From assembly GCF_001999245.1 (NCBI RefSeq), contig NZ_CP019630.1:1860001-1924000 (forward strand): 64,000 nt of DNA. The letters run 5' to 3'. The notes below the pieces were generated by a model. It was given only the letters and a program-made list of their open reading frames with translations. It ran no database searches and had not been told where the DNA came from. Shown piece after piece: positions 11,033 through 19,485 of the stretch. Within the stretch, counting starts at the first letter, position 1. Every line of letters begins with the position of its first letter. This stretch comes from Roseibium algicola (GTDB taxonomy: Bacteria > Pseudomonadota > Alphaproteobacteria > Rhizobiales > Stappiaceae). Made by a program: the position numbers and the translations under genes.

Positions 11033-12432
11033 CGAGCTTCCTGATCAACAACATTGACTACGGCCTCACCGGAACCCGGGAGGGAGAGCGCCTCAGCGGT
11101 GCAATCCGCGTTCACGACGGCAGGATTGCGGAAATCGGCCACCTGCAGCCCCTGGAAGGCGAACGGATTGTCGATGCAAGCGGATGCGTGGTCACACCGG
11201 GTCTGGTGAACACCCATCACCATCTATTCCAGTCTGTCCTGAAGGCCGTGCCGGAAGGCATGAATGCGCCACTTGACGACTGGCTCATGAACGTTCCCTA
11301 CAGCTACTGGCCGCTGATCGACGAGGAAACCCTTCGCGTATCGGCCAGGATCGGACTGGCAGAACTGCTTCTCACCGGAACGACAACGGTCTGCGATCAT
11401 CACTACGTCTATTCCGACCACTATGACTACGATCCGGCGGACGTGCTTTTTGAAGAGGCGGAAGCGCTTGGCATCCGTTTCGTCCTGGCCCGGGGTGGTG
11501 GAACGAAAGGCCGGTCTTTTCCCGATCCGAGCCTGCCGCCGTCACCAAGCGAGCCACTGGACAAATTCCTGGCAAGCATCGAGCGGACTGCAAACCGCTG
11601 GCATGACCCCTCCCCAGGTTCCAGCAGGCGGGTTGCCGTCGCACCGACCACGCCGACGTTCAATGTCGATGCGGGTGAGCTTGCCGACATCGCCCGCTTT
11701 GCCCGCGGCAAGGGCCTGCGCCTTCATACGCATCTTTCGGAAAACCGGACCTACGTGGACTTCACCCTGGCGAAATACGGCAAGCGACCGGTTGATTGGC
11801 TTGCCGAGCAGCAGTGGCTCGGGCCGGATGTCTGGTTTGCCCATCTGGTGGAATGCGACCGGGACGAGGTGCGCATGCTCGCAGAAACCGGAACCGGGAT
11901 GGCGCACTGTCCGCAAGCAAATGCAAGGCTTGGCTCAGGCATTGCTCCAGCTGACGCCCTTCACGACCTCGGCGGCCGAGTTTCGCTGGCGGTAGATGGT
12001 GCAGGCGCGAACGAGGCCGCCGACATGGGCGCTGCCCTCTACAGCGCCTTCGCGCTGCACCGAGCGACAAAGGGCGTGCAGGCATTGCAAGCCGAAAGCC
12101 TGCTCAACTGGGCAACAGAAGGCGGCGCCAAGGTGCTCGGCTTTGAGGAGATCGGCGTGCTGCGTCCCGGCATGATCGCCGACATTGCCGTTTTCGACAT
12201 TTCCGCCCCTCGCAACATGGGACTTCACGATCCGGCCCTTGCTCCCGTGCTGACGGGTGCCGCAAGCCTGCGCCACAGCTTTGTCGGCGGGCGGCAGATC
12301 GTCCGGGACGGTTCCATCCCCGGACTGGACCTGGCCGGGCTCGGTTCGGACGCAAGGCGTGTTACCCGGCAACTGATCGAAGGCAGAAAGGAAATGACGG
12401 CGCCTCACCGGGCCCGCGCCGCCCAGGCCTGA
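11029..12432 (+). CDS. Amidohydrolase, 8-oxoguanine deaminase / SAH deaminase-like
   Basis: This 467-residue metal-dependent deaminase belongs to the COG0402 amidohydrolases that include 8-oxoguanine deaminase, SAH/adenosine deaminases and s-triazine deaminases. Metal ligands are visible: His63 and His65 in VNTHHHLFQS, the later RLHTHLSE histidine, the GTGMAHCP histidine and the Asp in AVDGAGANE. The layout of VNTHHHLFQS, then WL, and DHHYVYSDHYD resembles known 8-oxoguanine deaminases, which make uric acid. The usual DGSASND segment is DGAGANE here, so the substrate may differ. It overlaps the permease by four bases, which links the transported compound to deamination. The 8-oxopurine assignment is inference. 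Confidence 0.8.
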   Translation: MTSFLINNIDYGLTGTREGERLSGAIRVHDGRIAEIGHLQPLEGERIVDASGCVVTPGLVNTHHHLFQSVLKAVPEGMNAPLDDWLMNVPYSYWPLIDEETLRVSARIGLAELLLTGTTTVCDHHYVYSDHYDYDPADVLFEEAEALGIRFVLARGGGTKGRSFPDPSLPPSPSEPLDKFLASIERTANRWHDPSPGSSRRVAVAPTTPTFNVDAGELADIARFARGKGLRLHTHLSENRTYVDFTLAKYGKRPVDWLAEQQWLGPDVWFAHLVECDRDEVRMLAETGTGMAHCPQANARLGSGIAPADALHDLGGRVSLAVDGAGANEAADMGAALYSAFALHRATKGVQALQAESLLNWATEGGAKVLGFEEIGVLRPGMIADIAVFDISAPRNMGLHDPALAPVLTGAASLRHSFVGGRQIVRDGSIPGLDLAGLGSDARRVTRQLIEGRKEMTAPHRARAAQA

Positions 12433-12542
12433 TGGCAAATCGCCTGCGTCGGGCAGGCACATTCTTATGTGGAGTAGAAGCTGTCAGTGCCCATGAGCAC
12501 GGGTCATTGCTCCCGGACCTCTTTCTCAAGGAGAACGGAAAT

Positions 12543-13541
12543 ATGAGCACCTCTGCATCTTATGGTCTCGTTGAACTGGAAAAGGAAAAAGGCTTCGGCG
12601 GCGTCGGTGAGACGGTCGACCGGTCAATTCCCCAGGTCGACATGTCGGATTTCTTTTCGCGCAAGGCAGAGATCACCGAGGATCTGTGGGCAGCGGCGAC
12701 GGACATCGGCTTTTTTCAGCTGAGCAACCACGGCATCCCGCAGGAACTGATCGACGAGGCTTTTCGACTGTCGGCCGGCTTCTTCGACCTGCCGGCAGAG
12801 ACGAAAGAACAATATCCGCTTCGGCCCGGCACCAATGCAGGCTGGGAATTCAAGGCGCAGGTCCGCCCTTCAACCGGTACTGCCGACCAGAAGGAAAGCT
12901 ACCAGATCACCTTGCCGCGCATGAAAGGTCTCTGGCCGACCGGCGAAGAACTGTCCGGCTTCAAGGCGACCATGCTGGCATTCGAGCGGCACAACTGGGC
13001 GCTGGCGATGAAGGTTCTGTCCTGCTTCGCCGACAAGCTGAAGTTTCCGCCGGACTTCTTCACCGAAGGACACGATCCGCTGACACCGGAATACCAGTCG
13101 ACCCTCCGGCTGATCCATTATCTGGGCATGGAAGATGCCAAGCCAGAGGACTTCAAGTTCTGGCGGGCCGGTGCCCACACCGACTTCGACTGCCTGACAC
13201 TGCTGCACCAGAAGGCAGGCCAGGGCGGGCTACAGCTTTGCCCGGGCAAGGACAGCCAGGGCCGGGCGATTGCCTGGACCGACGTGCCCCCCCTGGAAGG
13301 CGTTATCACCTGCAACATCGGCGACATGCTGATGCGCTGGTCGGACGACAAGCTTCTGTCAAACCTTCACCGGGTGCGCATGCCCAAGCCGGAGGAATAT
13401 CTCGGTCCTCGCTACTCGATGGCCTATTTCGCCCAGGCCAACATGGATACGGTGCTTGCAGGGCCGGAAGGCAAGTATGAGCCGATGACGGCGCATGACT
13501 ATATCCAGATGCGGCTAGGTGCGAATTTCGGCAAGAAATAG
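12543..13541 (+). CDS. 2-oxoglutarate/Fe(II)-dependent dioxygenase, isopenicillin-N-synthase-like fold
   Basis: This 332-residue non-haem iron oxygenase carries the iron triad His212-x-Asp214 (GAHTDFDCL) and His276 (NLHRVRMP), and the co-substrate Arg290 in RYSMAYF (RxS). The N-terminal DIOX_N region is present (IPQVDMSDFF, IGFFQLSNHGIP). The ATG at 12543 follows AAGGAG at 12526-12531; the longer frame from 12432 adds 37 unsupported residues. It is the last gene of the importer-amidohydrolase set, after a 110-base gap. Family members hydroxylate or demethylate small molecules; position suggests a purine-derived substrate such as a methylated or oxidised base, but nothing in the sequence proves it. 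Confidence 0.85.
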   Translation: MSTSASYGLVELEKEKGFGGVGETVDRSIPQVDMSDFFSRKAEITEDLWAAATDIGFFQLSNHGIPQELIDEAFRLSAGFFDLPAETKEQYPLRPGTNAGWEFKAQVRPSTGTADQKESYQITLPRMKGLWPTGEELSGFKATMLAFERHNWALAMKVLSCFADKLKFPPDFFTEGHDPLTPEYQSTLRLIHYLGMEDAKPEDFKFWRAGAHTDFDCLTLLHQKAGQGGLQLCPGKDSQGRAIAWTDVPPLEGVITCNIGDMLMRWSDDKLLSNLHRVRMPKPEEYLGPRYSMAYFAQANMDTVLAGPEGKYEPMTAHDYIQMRLGANFGKK

Positions 13542-13570
13542 CGGCGCAATCGCCATCCGACAAAGAAGAA

Positions 13571-13612
13571 CCACGGCGCCGAGGCCATCGTTTGAAACGA
13601 TCGGCGCCGTGG
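13571..13612 (+). terminator. Long hairpin after the dioxygenase gene
   Basis: CCACGGCGCCGA (13571-13582) and TCGGCGCCGTGG (13601-13612) form a perfect 12-bp stem. Inside it ATCGTTT / AAACGAT (13587-13601) can pair again. No T run follows, so it may be a 3' stabiliser, a Rho-assisted stop or a protein site rather than a classic terminator. Confidence 0.6.
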
Positions 13613-13776
13613 CAGCACCATTTCAGCCATGATTTGTCCGCAAAACTATCCAGAAGCTGACGATCCGGCAGACTTTACTTTTGCTGCCCGTCCTTTAGGC
13701 TTGGTTTCACGACGAGCACCCGCCAACGAAACGCGGCCTCAAAACTCACCCAACAGACAGAATTGCGAAACGCTCC

Positions 13777-14205
13777 ATGACCGAAGCCAAAAGCGGCGAC
13801 ACGGTTCGTCTTCATTATAAGGGCACGCTGGACGACGGCTCCGTCTTCGACAGCTCCGAAGGACGCGACCCGCTGGAATTCACCGTTGGATCCGGCCAGA
13901 TCATTCCGGGTCTCGACCAGGCCATTCCCGGCATGAAGGTTGGCGACGAGAAGACGGTCCGCATCGAACCCGACAGCGCTTACGGTCCCCACAATCCGGC
14001 TGCACGCCAGGCTGTTCCGCGGACCAACATTCCGGCCAACATCCCGCTGGAAGTCGGCATGCAGCTGCAGGCGCAGACAGAGAACGGCCAGATGATGACC
14101 GTGACCGTGATCGAGATTTCCGAAAACGAAGTCATTCTGGACGCCAACCACCCGTTGGCCGGCAAGGTGCTGACGTTCGAGATCCAGCTGACGGGGATCA
14201 ACTGA
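13777..14205 (+). CDS. FKBP-type peptidyl-prolyl cis-trans isomerase (SlyD-like)
   Basis: This 142-residue cytoplasmic prolyl isomerase and chaperone has the SlyD/SlpA layout. An FKBP half (GDTVRLHYKGTLDDGSVFDSS, then FTVGSGQIIPGLDQAIPGM) is followed by the inserted flap (AVPRTNIPANIPLEVGMQL) and a return to the FKBP fold (DANHPLAGKVLTFEIQL). The metal-binding histidine/cysteine tail of E. coli SlyD is absent. It stands alone after a 235-base gap and is followed by a bidirectional terminator, so it is probably a single-gene unit. Confidence 0.9.
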   Translation: MTEAKSGDTVRLHYKGTLDDGSVFDSSEGRDPLEFTVGSGQIIPGLDQAIPGMKVGDEKTVRIEPDSAYGPHNPAARQAVPRTNIPANIPLEVGMQLQAQTENGQMMTVTVIEISENEVILDANHPLAGKVLTFEIQLTGIN

Positions 14206-14291
14206 GGCCCCCCGGTTCCGGTTTAGCTGGCGGTGGCAAAGTCAGAAGCCGATTTCGGCTCCCTGATGAGGTCTGAACGCTGAAAAGACAA

Positions 14292-14324
14292 AAGCCCCGC
14301 GGTTCGCCGCGGGGCTTCTTTTTT
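14292..14324. terminator. Bidirectional terminator between FKBP gene and TRAP operon
   Basis: AAGCCCCGCGG (14292-14302), a TTCG tetraloop and CCGCGGGGCTT (14307-14317) form a perfect 11-bp stem. A T-rich run follows on the plus strand and an A-rich run precedes it, so it can stop both the FKBP transcript and the converging TRAP transcript. Confidence 0.9.
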
Positions 14325-14372
14325 CACGCACCGGCGCTGCAAGCCGGCGCGCGAAAAATATCAGACCATGCT

Positions 14373-15419
14373 TCAGTCCATATAGACGCTGTCGTTGGCT
14401 TTCTGGACCTCGGTCTTGAACAGGCCGAGCAGTTCGTTGGCTTTCGGGTCGAGGTTTTCAGCCACGTGCGTTTCGAAAGCCGGCTGGGCCGCTGCAGCCA
14501 TGGACGCGCGCTGGTCGGCGGTGAGAGCGGTCACTTCCATCTTGTCCATCAGGCCCGCCAATCCCCTGTCGGAGGCTTCGATGATTCGCGACAGGCCACG
14601 GCTGGCGGTTACGCAGCTTTCCGCGGCATAGCGCAGGGTCTTCTGCTGCTCTTCGCTCAATCCTTCGAAGAAGTCCCGGTTGACCATGAACGTGTAGGGC
14701 GAGAACAGGTGATTGGTCAGCGTCATGTACTTCTGAACCTCGGAGAAGTTCGCGAAGGAAATGATCGGCACCGGGTTCATCTGACCGTCGATGACGCCGG
14801 TCTGCAGGCCGGAATAGACCTCGCCCCAGGATAGCGGATAGGCCTGCGCGCCTAGCGCCTGGATGATGGTCTGGTGAGACGGCAGCGTCATTGTGCGGAT
14901 GCGGATGCCGTCAAAATCGTCGAGCGACGCGATCGGATGCTTGGAATTGGTAACAGCGAAGAACCCGCCCGTGTCCGGGAAACCGAGCACCACGACATCT
15001 CCAAGGGCTTCCTCGATGTCGGCAGCCAGAGCCTTGCCGAAATCACCGTCGAAAACCGCGTAGGTGGCTGCGTTGTCGGCAAAGGCGAACGGCAGGTTCA
15101 AAACGTCGATGCGTGGGTAGTAGCTTGCCAGCGCGCCGGTGGACGTCAGTGTTGCCTGGATAATGCCGTCGCGCACATGCTGCACATGCTCGGCAGCCGA
15201 ACCGAGCTGGTTGGAACCGAAGACCTCCACTTCGACGGCACCGTTGGTGTCTGCATTGACGATGTTGGAGAACACCGCGGTGCAGGCATGAGCCGGGTTT
15301 TCGAACGGATCGGTCTTGTTGTCGTGTCCGAACTTCAACACCTTTCCATCTGCCAGCGCGCTGCCGGCCATAAGCGCTGCGGTCAGCCCGACCGCCAGTC
15401 CCTTTGCGAACTTCTTCAT
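14373..15419 (-). CDS. dctP: TRAP transporter solute-binding protein, DctP family
   Basis: This periplasmic binding protein delivers an organic acid or related solute to a TRAP transporter driven by an ion gradient. It is 348 residues from the ATG at 15419 (GGAG six bases upstream) with a Sec signal peptide (MKKFAKGLAVGLTAALMAGS, cleaved near ALA-DG). Family motifs include VEVFGSNQLGSAAEHVQHVRDG, LPFAFADNAATYAVFDG, GIRIRTMTLPSHQTIIQALGA and VYSGLQTGVIDGQMNP. It is the last gene of dctQ-dctM-dctP, and 35 bases separate it from dctM. The conserved binding Arg is present in IRIRTM, but the ligand is not identifiable; RpiR control hints at a sugar acid. Confidence 0.9.
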   Translation of the reverse strand: MKKFAKGLAVGLTAALMAGSALADGKVLKFGHDNKTDPFENPAHACTAVFSNIVNADTNGAVEVEVFGSNQLGSAAEHVQHVRDGIIQATLTSTGALASYYPRIDVLNLPFAFADNAATYAVFDGDFGKALAADIEEALGDVVVLGFPDTGGFFAVTNSKHPIASLDDFDGIRIRTMTLPSHQTIIQALGAQAYPLSWGEVYSGLQTGVIDGQMNPVPIISFANFSEVQKYMTLTNHLFSPYTFMVNRDFFEGLSEEQQKTLRYAAESCVTASRGLSRIIEASDRGLAGLMDKMEVTALTADQRASMAAAAQPAFETHVAENLDPKANELLGLFKTEVQKANDSVYMD

Positions 15420-15454
15420 GATTTTCTCCATTCCTCTGTCAGGTTGTTTTTTTG

Positions 15455-16738
15455 TTATTGGGCAAACCCGAGAGCACGCGGCAGCATCATCGCCGCGCTT
15501 TCCCAGAAGGCGAACAGGAACAGCACAGCCACTTCCGCGACCAGGAACGGCCCCAGCTTGATGGCAATCCGTTCCAGTTTCTCACCGGTGACCGATGAGA
15601 GAACGAACAGGCACGCGCCGACAGGCGGCGTCATCAGCGAGATGTTGAGTGCCAGAACGAAGATGATCCCTGCATGGATCGGCTCCAGACCCACCTGGGC
15701 GGTGAGCGGAACAAGAACCGGTGCCAGGATGATCAGGATGGCGGTGATATCCATGACCATGCCGACGATCAGCAGAAGTCCGATGATGATGGCGATGACC
15801 GCATAGCGGTTGTCGGCCAGACCCAGGATGGTCTCGGCCAGCATCTGGGGGATTTTTTCAAAGCTCATCCACCAGCCGAGGATGCCGGCAAAGGCGATGA
15901 TGACGAAGATCACGCCGGTGATGCGCGCTGTGCGCACGAGCATCTGGTAAAGCGCGGGCAAGGTCAGCGTGCGGTAGACGAATGCACCGATGAAGAGTGC
16001 GTAGGCGACTGCAATGGAAGCAGCTTCCGTCGGCGTGACGACACCGCCGAGAATACCTCCCAGGATGATCACCGGCATCAGCAGTGCGGTAATTGAGGAA
16101 ACGAAGACCTGCCAGATTTCCTTAAGATTGGCCCGGCGCTCCGCCTTGGGCAGGCTGTTGCGGGCCGCACCAAGGGTAATGACGGCCATGCAGACACCGC
16201 AGATGACGAGACCCGGCAGAATGCCTGCGGCGAACAACCCACCAATGGAAACGCCCATGAGCGAGCCGTAGACAACCATCAGACCGGACGGCGGGATGGT
16301 CGGTCCGATGATCGAACCGGCCGCCGTTACGGCGCACGCGTAATCGCGCTTGTAGCCTTCCTTGACCATGGCGGGCACCAAAGTGCGCCCGAAGGCCGCC
16401 GCATCCGCCGTTGCCGAACCCGTTAGCCCGGCAAAGAACACGGAGGCGAGCATATTTGTGTGGGCCAGCCCACCCCGGAAATGGCCGACCAGCACCTGGG
16501 CCAGCTTCACTAGCCGGTCGGTGATACCCGTCTGGTTCATGATTTCGCCGGCCAGAATGAAGAACGGCATCGCCAGAAAGGGGAAGATGTTCAGGCCGTT
16601 GAAGATACGGCTCGGCCCGATGGCCAGAAACTGGTCACCGCCCATATGAATGAGGCCGATGACGCCGGCCGCGCCAATGGCAAAGCCGATAGGCATGCCG
16701 AGCAGGACAAATCCGATGAAGACAGCGGCTACGATCAT
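15455..16738 (-). CDS. dctM: TRAP transporter large permease, DctM family
   Basis: This is the ion-coupled transport subunit, 427 residues with about twelve membrane segments. DctM signature stretches include GMPIGFAIGAAGVIGLIHMG near the start, MPFFILAGEIMNQTGIT, AGLTGSATADAAAFGRTLVP, TAAGSIIGPTIPPSGLMVVYG and GGVVTPTEAASIAVAYALF. I start it at the ATG at 16738, which overlaps the dctQ stop by four bases. The frame runs on to 16924, but that is a shadow inside dctQ. Confidence 0.92.
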   Translation of the reverse strand: MIVAAVFIGFVLLGMPIGFAIGAAGVIGLIHMGGDQFLAIGPSRIFNGLNIFPFLAMPFFILAGEIMNQTGITDRLVKLAQVLVGHFRGGLAHTNMLASVFFAGLTGSATADAAAFGRTLVPAMVKEGYKRDYACAVTAAGSIIGPTIPPSGLMVVYGSLMGVSIGGLFAAGILPGLVICGVCMAVITLGAARNSLPKAERRANLKEIWQVFVSSITALLMPVIILGGILGGVVTPTEAASIAVAYALFIGAFVYRTLTLPALYQMLVRTARITGVIFVIIAFAGILGWWMSFEKIPQMLAETILGLADNRYAVIAIIIGLLLIVGMVMDITAILIILAPVLVPLTAQVGLEPIHAGIIFVLALNISLMTPPVGACLFVLSSVTGEKLERIAIKLGPFLVAEVAVLFLFAFWESAAMMLPRALGFAQ

Positions 16739-17244
16739 GCTGCGGCCTCCGCAAACGGAGGATTGTCGAGATGCGTGCCGTTGTCCCGGATCATCGCCAG
16801 AACGGTCTGGATCGAGGCAAGGGCTGCGGCGGCCGGGATTGCCGCATAGAACGGCTGCAGACTGATACCGAAGATCATGGCCTGCCGCTTGGCGCCGCTT
16901 TGCGCGAAACTGAGCCCGTACCACAGCACGTAGAGAAACAGTGCGAGAACGCAGAGATCAATCGCCATCAGCACAATGCGGCGCAACGACACCGGCACGC
17001 GCATGATGGCAGCCGTCAGTCCGATATGGTCCCGCCTGGCGATGCCGGATGAGACGGCCAGCATGGCTGCCCAGATCATCAGGTAGCGCGCAAGGATCTC
17101 CGGCCAGGGCAACTGCCAATGAAAGAAGTAGCGATCAACCACGCCGAGCCAGACATCAAGCACAAGCAGTGCCATCAGCAAGGCTATTACAGCCTCGACG
17201 CCCGTATTCAGCCTGGCACTGGTTCTGGCAGCCCACTCGCGCAT
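16735..17244 (-). CDS. dctQ: TRAP transporter small permease, DctQ family
   Basis: This 169-residue membrane protein with four hydrophobic segments partners DctM. Typical DctQ traits are visible: WPEILARYLMIWAAMLAVSSGIARRDHIGL in the second and third spans. The ATG at 17244 follows GGAGGG at 17248-17253, so I prefer it to the longer frame from 17304. It is first in the operon, and its promoter must lie within the operator-rich gap to the divergent RpiR gene. Confidence 0.9.
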   Translation of the reverse strand: MREWAARTSARLNTGVEAVIALLMALLVLDVWLGVVDRYFFHWQLPWPEILARYLMIWAAMLAVSSGIARRDHIGLTAAIMRVPVSLRRIVLMAIDLCVLALFLYVLWYGLSFAQSGAKRQAMIFGISLQPFYAAIPAAAALASIQTVLAMIRDNGTHLDNPPFAEAAA

Positions 17245-17260
17245 AATCCCTCCACCGAAA

Positions 17261-17275
17261 TGTACCTTAATTACA
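17261..17275. promoter_or_regulatory. RpiR-type operator copy 1
   Basis: TGTACCTTAATTACA matches the right arm (ATTACA) and four bases of the left arm of the palindrome TGTAAT-N3-ATTACA. It lies about 17 bases upstream of the dctQ start codon, where bound protein would block the transporter transcript. Confidence 0.65.
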
Positions 17276-17312
17276 TTTTCAGAGCAGAAATTGCGTTTCG
17301 TCAAGCGTATTT

Positions 17313-17327
17313 TGTTTTTAAATTACA
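17313..17327. promoter_or_regulatory. RpiR-type operator copy 2
   Basis: TGTTTTTAAATTACA has the same 15-base layout with a perfect right arm (ATTACA) and a degenerate left arm. It is centred 52 bases from copy 1, close to five helical turns. Confidence 0.6.
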
Positions 17328-17374
17328 TTTCTCGCGTAAATGAGGCTATGATCAGGCGCTGATTGACGATTTTG

Positions 17375-17389
17375 TGTAATCAAATTACA
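17375..17389. promoter_or_regulatory. RpiR-type operator copy 3 (perfect palindrome)
   Basis: TGTAATCAAATTACA is a perfect inverted repeat with 6-base arms and a CAA centre. It lies 24 bases upstream of the GTG start of the RpiR regulator and 62 bases from copy 2. It is the strongest site and suggests autoregulation. Confidence 0.72.
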
Positions 17390-17413
17390 AATCCCGCAAC
17401 CAGGGAGACATGT

Positions 17414-18337
17414 GTGCAGGCAAAGATCCGAACCCCGACCGGCGACAATACAAACGGCCATGCCGCTATCGATCTCATTTCCGCACTCCGCGATCACGCC
17501 GGCCAGTTTCCGGCGCGGGAACAAAAGGTTGCGGACTACGTGCAAAAGCATCTGTCCGCGATTTCGGACATGACGATCGCCGAACTGGCAAAAGCCTGCG
17601 GCGTCAGTACACCGACCGTCGTTCGCTTTTGCAGGACACTCGGCTGTGACGGTTTCCGAGAATTCAAGCTGCGACTTGCACAGAACCTGGCCGTCAGCCT
17701 GCAGTATATTTCCGCGCCATCGACTACCGAACAGGTTGCCAGCGAAACGGCGATCGACCGCGTTCTGGGCGCGCTTTATGCGACCGCCAATGTCATGCGG
17801 CAGCAGGTCGATCCGGCCGTTATCGAGCGGGCCGTCGAAAAGATCGCCAAATGCCGGCAGCTTCTCACCGCCGGGATCGGCGGTGGGTCGACGATGGTGG
17901 CCGGTGAAGCGGCGAGCCGCTTTTTTCGCCTCGGTATCCCGTCTGTCGCCCTGCACGACAGCTACCTTCTGCAGATGCGCGCGGCGACGCTCGGGCCCGA
18001 CGACGTTCTGCTGTGTGTCTCCGCCAGTGGCGAAGCGGATGAACTGGTCAGCGCGGCCGAGATTGCCGGCGGATATGGAGCCACCACAATCGCGATCGCA
18101 CCGAAAGGCTCCCGCCTTGCGATGATTTCCAAGATCCCCATCCTGGTCGATCTTCCCGAGGACCCGGACATCTTCAAGCCCACCGCCTCGCGATACGCGC
18201 ACCTGGTGATTGTCGACGCCATCGCCATGACGGTCGCGCAGGTCCGGGCCGCCACCACAAGCGAAAACCTGCGCCGGATCCGCTCTTCCCTGACCGCCTT
18301 CCATGGCCGTACCGGACCTCAACCTCTGGGCGATTGA
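17414..18337 (+). CDS. RpiR-family transcriptional regulator (HTH + SIS)
   Basis: This 307-residue regulator has an N-terminal HTH_6 domain (REQKVADYVQKHLSAISDMT, then AELAKACGVSTPTVVRFCRT) and a C-terminal SIS sugar-phosphate-binding domain (GIGGGSTMVAGEAASRFFRLG, then DDVLLCVSASGEADELVSAAE). RpiR proteins respond to phosphorylated sugars or sugar acids. I chose the GTG at 17414 because AGGGAG precedes it by five bases; a TTG at 17363 would place coding sequence over the operator. It is divergent from dctQ-dctM-dctP, and three copies of a 15-base operator fill the gap, so it almost certainly controls the TRAP transporter and itself. Confidence 0.88.
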   Translation: MQAKIRTPTGDNTNGHAAIDLISALRDHAGQFPAREQKVADYVQKHLSAISDMTIAELAKACGVSTPTVVRFCRTLGCDGFREFKLRLAQNLAVSLQYISAPSTTEQVASETAIDRVLGALYATANVMRQQVDPAVIERAVEKIAKCRQLLTAGIGGGSTMVAGEAASRFFRLGIPSVALHDSYLLQMRAATLGPDDVLLCVSASGEADELVSAAEIAGGYGATTIAIAPKGSRLAMISKIPILVDLPEDPDIFKPTASRYAHLVIVDAIAMTVAQVRAATTSENLRRIRSSLTAFHGRTGPQPLGD

Positions 18338-18483
18338 GCCTCATGAACACACGAAACTGTGCCGGCTTGCCAGAAACCGCCGCAATCTGATGTGAAACTG
18401 AGAGAAGCCGATTGCATTTCTTACAACGGTCACCCTATGTATGTTATTGGTTTTCATAAGCTCTTGTCGGGGACATCGTATTC

Positions 18484-19470
18484 ATGTCGGTAGATGTTGA
18501 CGCGCTGGTAGACAGACGGCGCCTCAGACGCAAAGTGACCTTCTGGCGGATCGCGACTTTTGTCGTCATCGCCGCGGCACTGATCGGGGGGCTTATCTAC
18601 GTCTCCGGGGCTTCGGAATTGTCCAAGCGGACGGCGCATATCGCGCGCATCCCGATCGAAGGCGTCATCCTCGAAAGCCGCAAGACCCTGCAGATGATCG
18701 AGAAGATCGGCAAGTCCGATGCGGTCAAGGGCGTGGTGATCTCCATCAATTCTCCCGGTGGCAGCACAACCGGCGGCGAAGCGCTGTATGAAGCGCTGCG
18801 CAAACTTTCCGAAAAGAAGCCGGTGGTTGCCGAAATACGAACCATCGGAACCTCCGCGGGCTACATGATCGCCCTTGCCTCCGATCACATCGTCGCGAGA
18901 TACAATTCCATCACCGGCTCCATCGGCGTGCTGTTCCAGTTCGGCAATATCAGCAAACTGATGGAAACGGTCGGCGTGGAAATGGATGCGGTCAAGAGTG
19001 CTCCGCTGAAGGCCGAGCCCGACTTCTATTCCCAGACGAGCCCCGAGGCGCGCGCCATGCTGCAAAAGCTCGTCGACAATTCCTACGACTGGTTCGTTTC
19101 ACTGGTCGCTGAGCGGCGATCTCTCGACATGCCCAGGGCCAAGGAACTTGCAGACGGCCGCATTCTGACGGGCCACGATGCCCAGACGGAAAAGCTGATC
19201 GATGCCATTGGCGGCGAAGATGTCGCAATCGACTGGCTCGTAAGTGAGAAGGGCGTTCCGAAAGATCTTCCAGTCGTCACCTGGAGCGCCAACGAAAATC
19301 TGGAAGAGCTGCCGTTTTCCTCCCGGGTCTCGCGAGAGTTCGGAAAAGGCATCGGATCGGCCCTTCTGGAGCCGGTTAGTGAAGCTAAGGGGCTGATTCC
19401 ACGAGGGCTTACGCTTGACGGGCTGGTATCCGTTTGGCAGGCTTCTGACGCGGCAGACAATAATCCGTAA
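18484..19470 (+). CDS. sppA: Signal peptide peptidase SppA (36K type)
   Basis: This membrane-anchored serine protease degrades cleaved signal peptides. The 328-residue protein has one N-terminal membrane segment (RIATFVVIAAALIGGLIYVS, about residues 22-41) and the S49 peptidase domain. The nucleophile serine is in IGTSAGYMIA and the general-base lysine region is VKSAPLKAEPDFYSQTSPEA; INSPGGS and SITGSIGV are conserved structural motifs. The short form (about 330 residues) fits the alphaproteobacterial type. It is followed after 15 bases by ihfB and then lapA, a common alphaproteobacterial order. Confidence 0.92.
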   Translation: MSVDVDALVDRRRLRRKVTFWRIATFVVIAAALIGGLIYVSGASELSKRTAHIARIPIEGVILESRKTLQMIEKIGKSDAVKGVVISINSPGGSTTGGEALYEALRKLSEKKPVVAEIRTIGTSAGYMIALASDHIVARYNSITGSIGVLFQFGNISKLMETVGVEMDAVKSAPLKAEPDFYSQTSPEARAMLQKLVDNSYDWFVSLVAERRSLDMPRAKELADGRILTGHDAQTEKLIDAIGGEDVAIDWLVSEKGVPKDLPVVTWSANENLEELPFSSRVSREFGKGIGSALLEPVSEAKGLIPRGLTLDGLVSVWQASDAADNNP

Positions 19471-19485
19471 GCGAGGGGGCACTTC

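Noticed and set aside
13629..13820. 63-codon frame upstream of and overlapping the FKBP gene
   Set aside because: It runs into the FKBP gene in another frame and has no recognisable features.
15600..16900. Long plus-strand frames opposite the TRAP permease genes
   Set aside because: They are antisense shadows; composition rich in Arg/Asp/His and lack of motifs contrast with the clear DctM and DctQ signatures on the minus strand.
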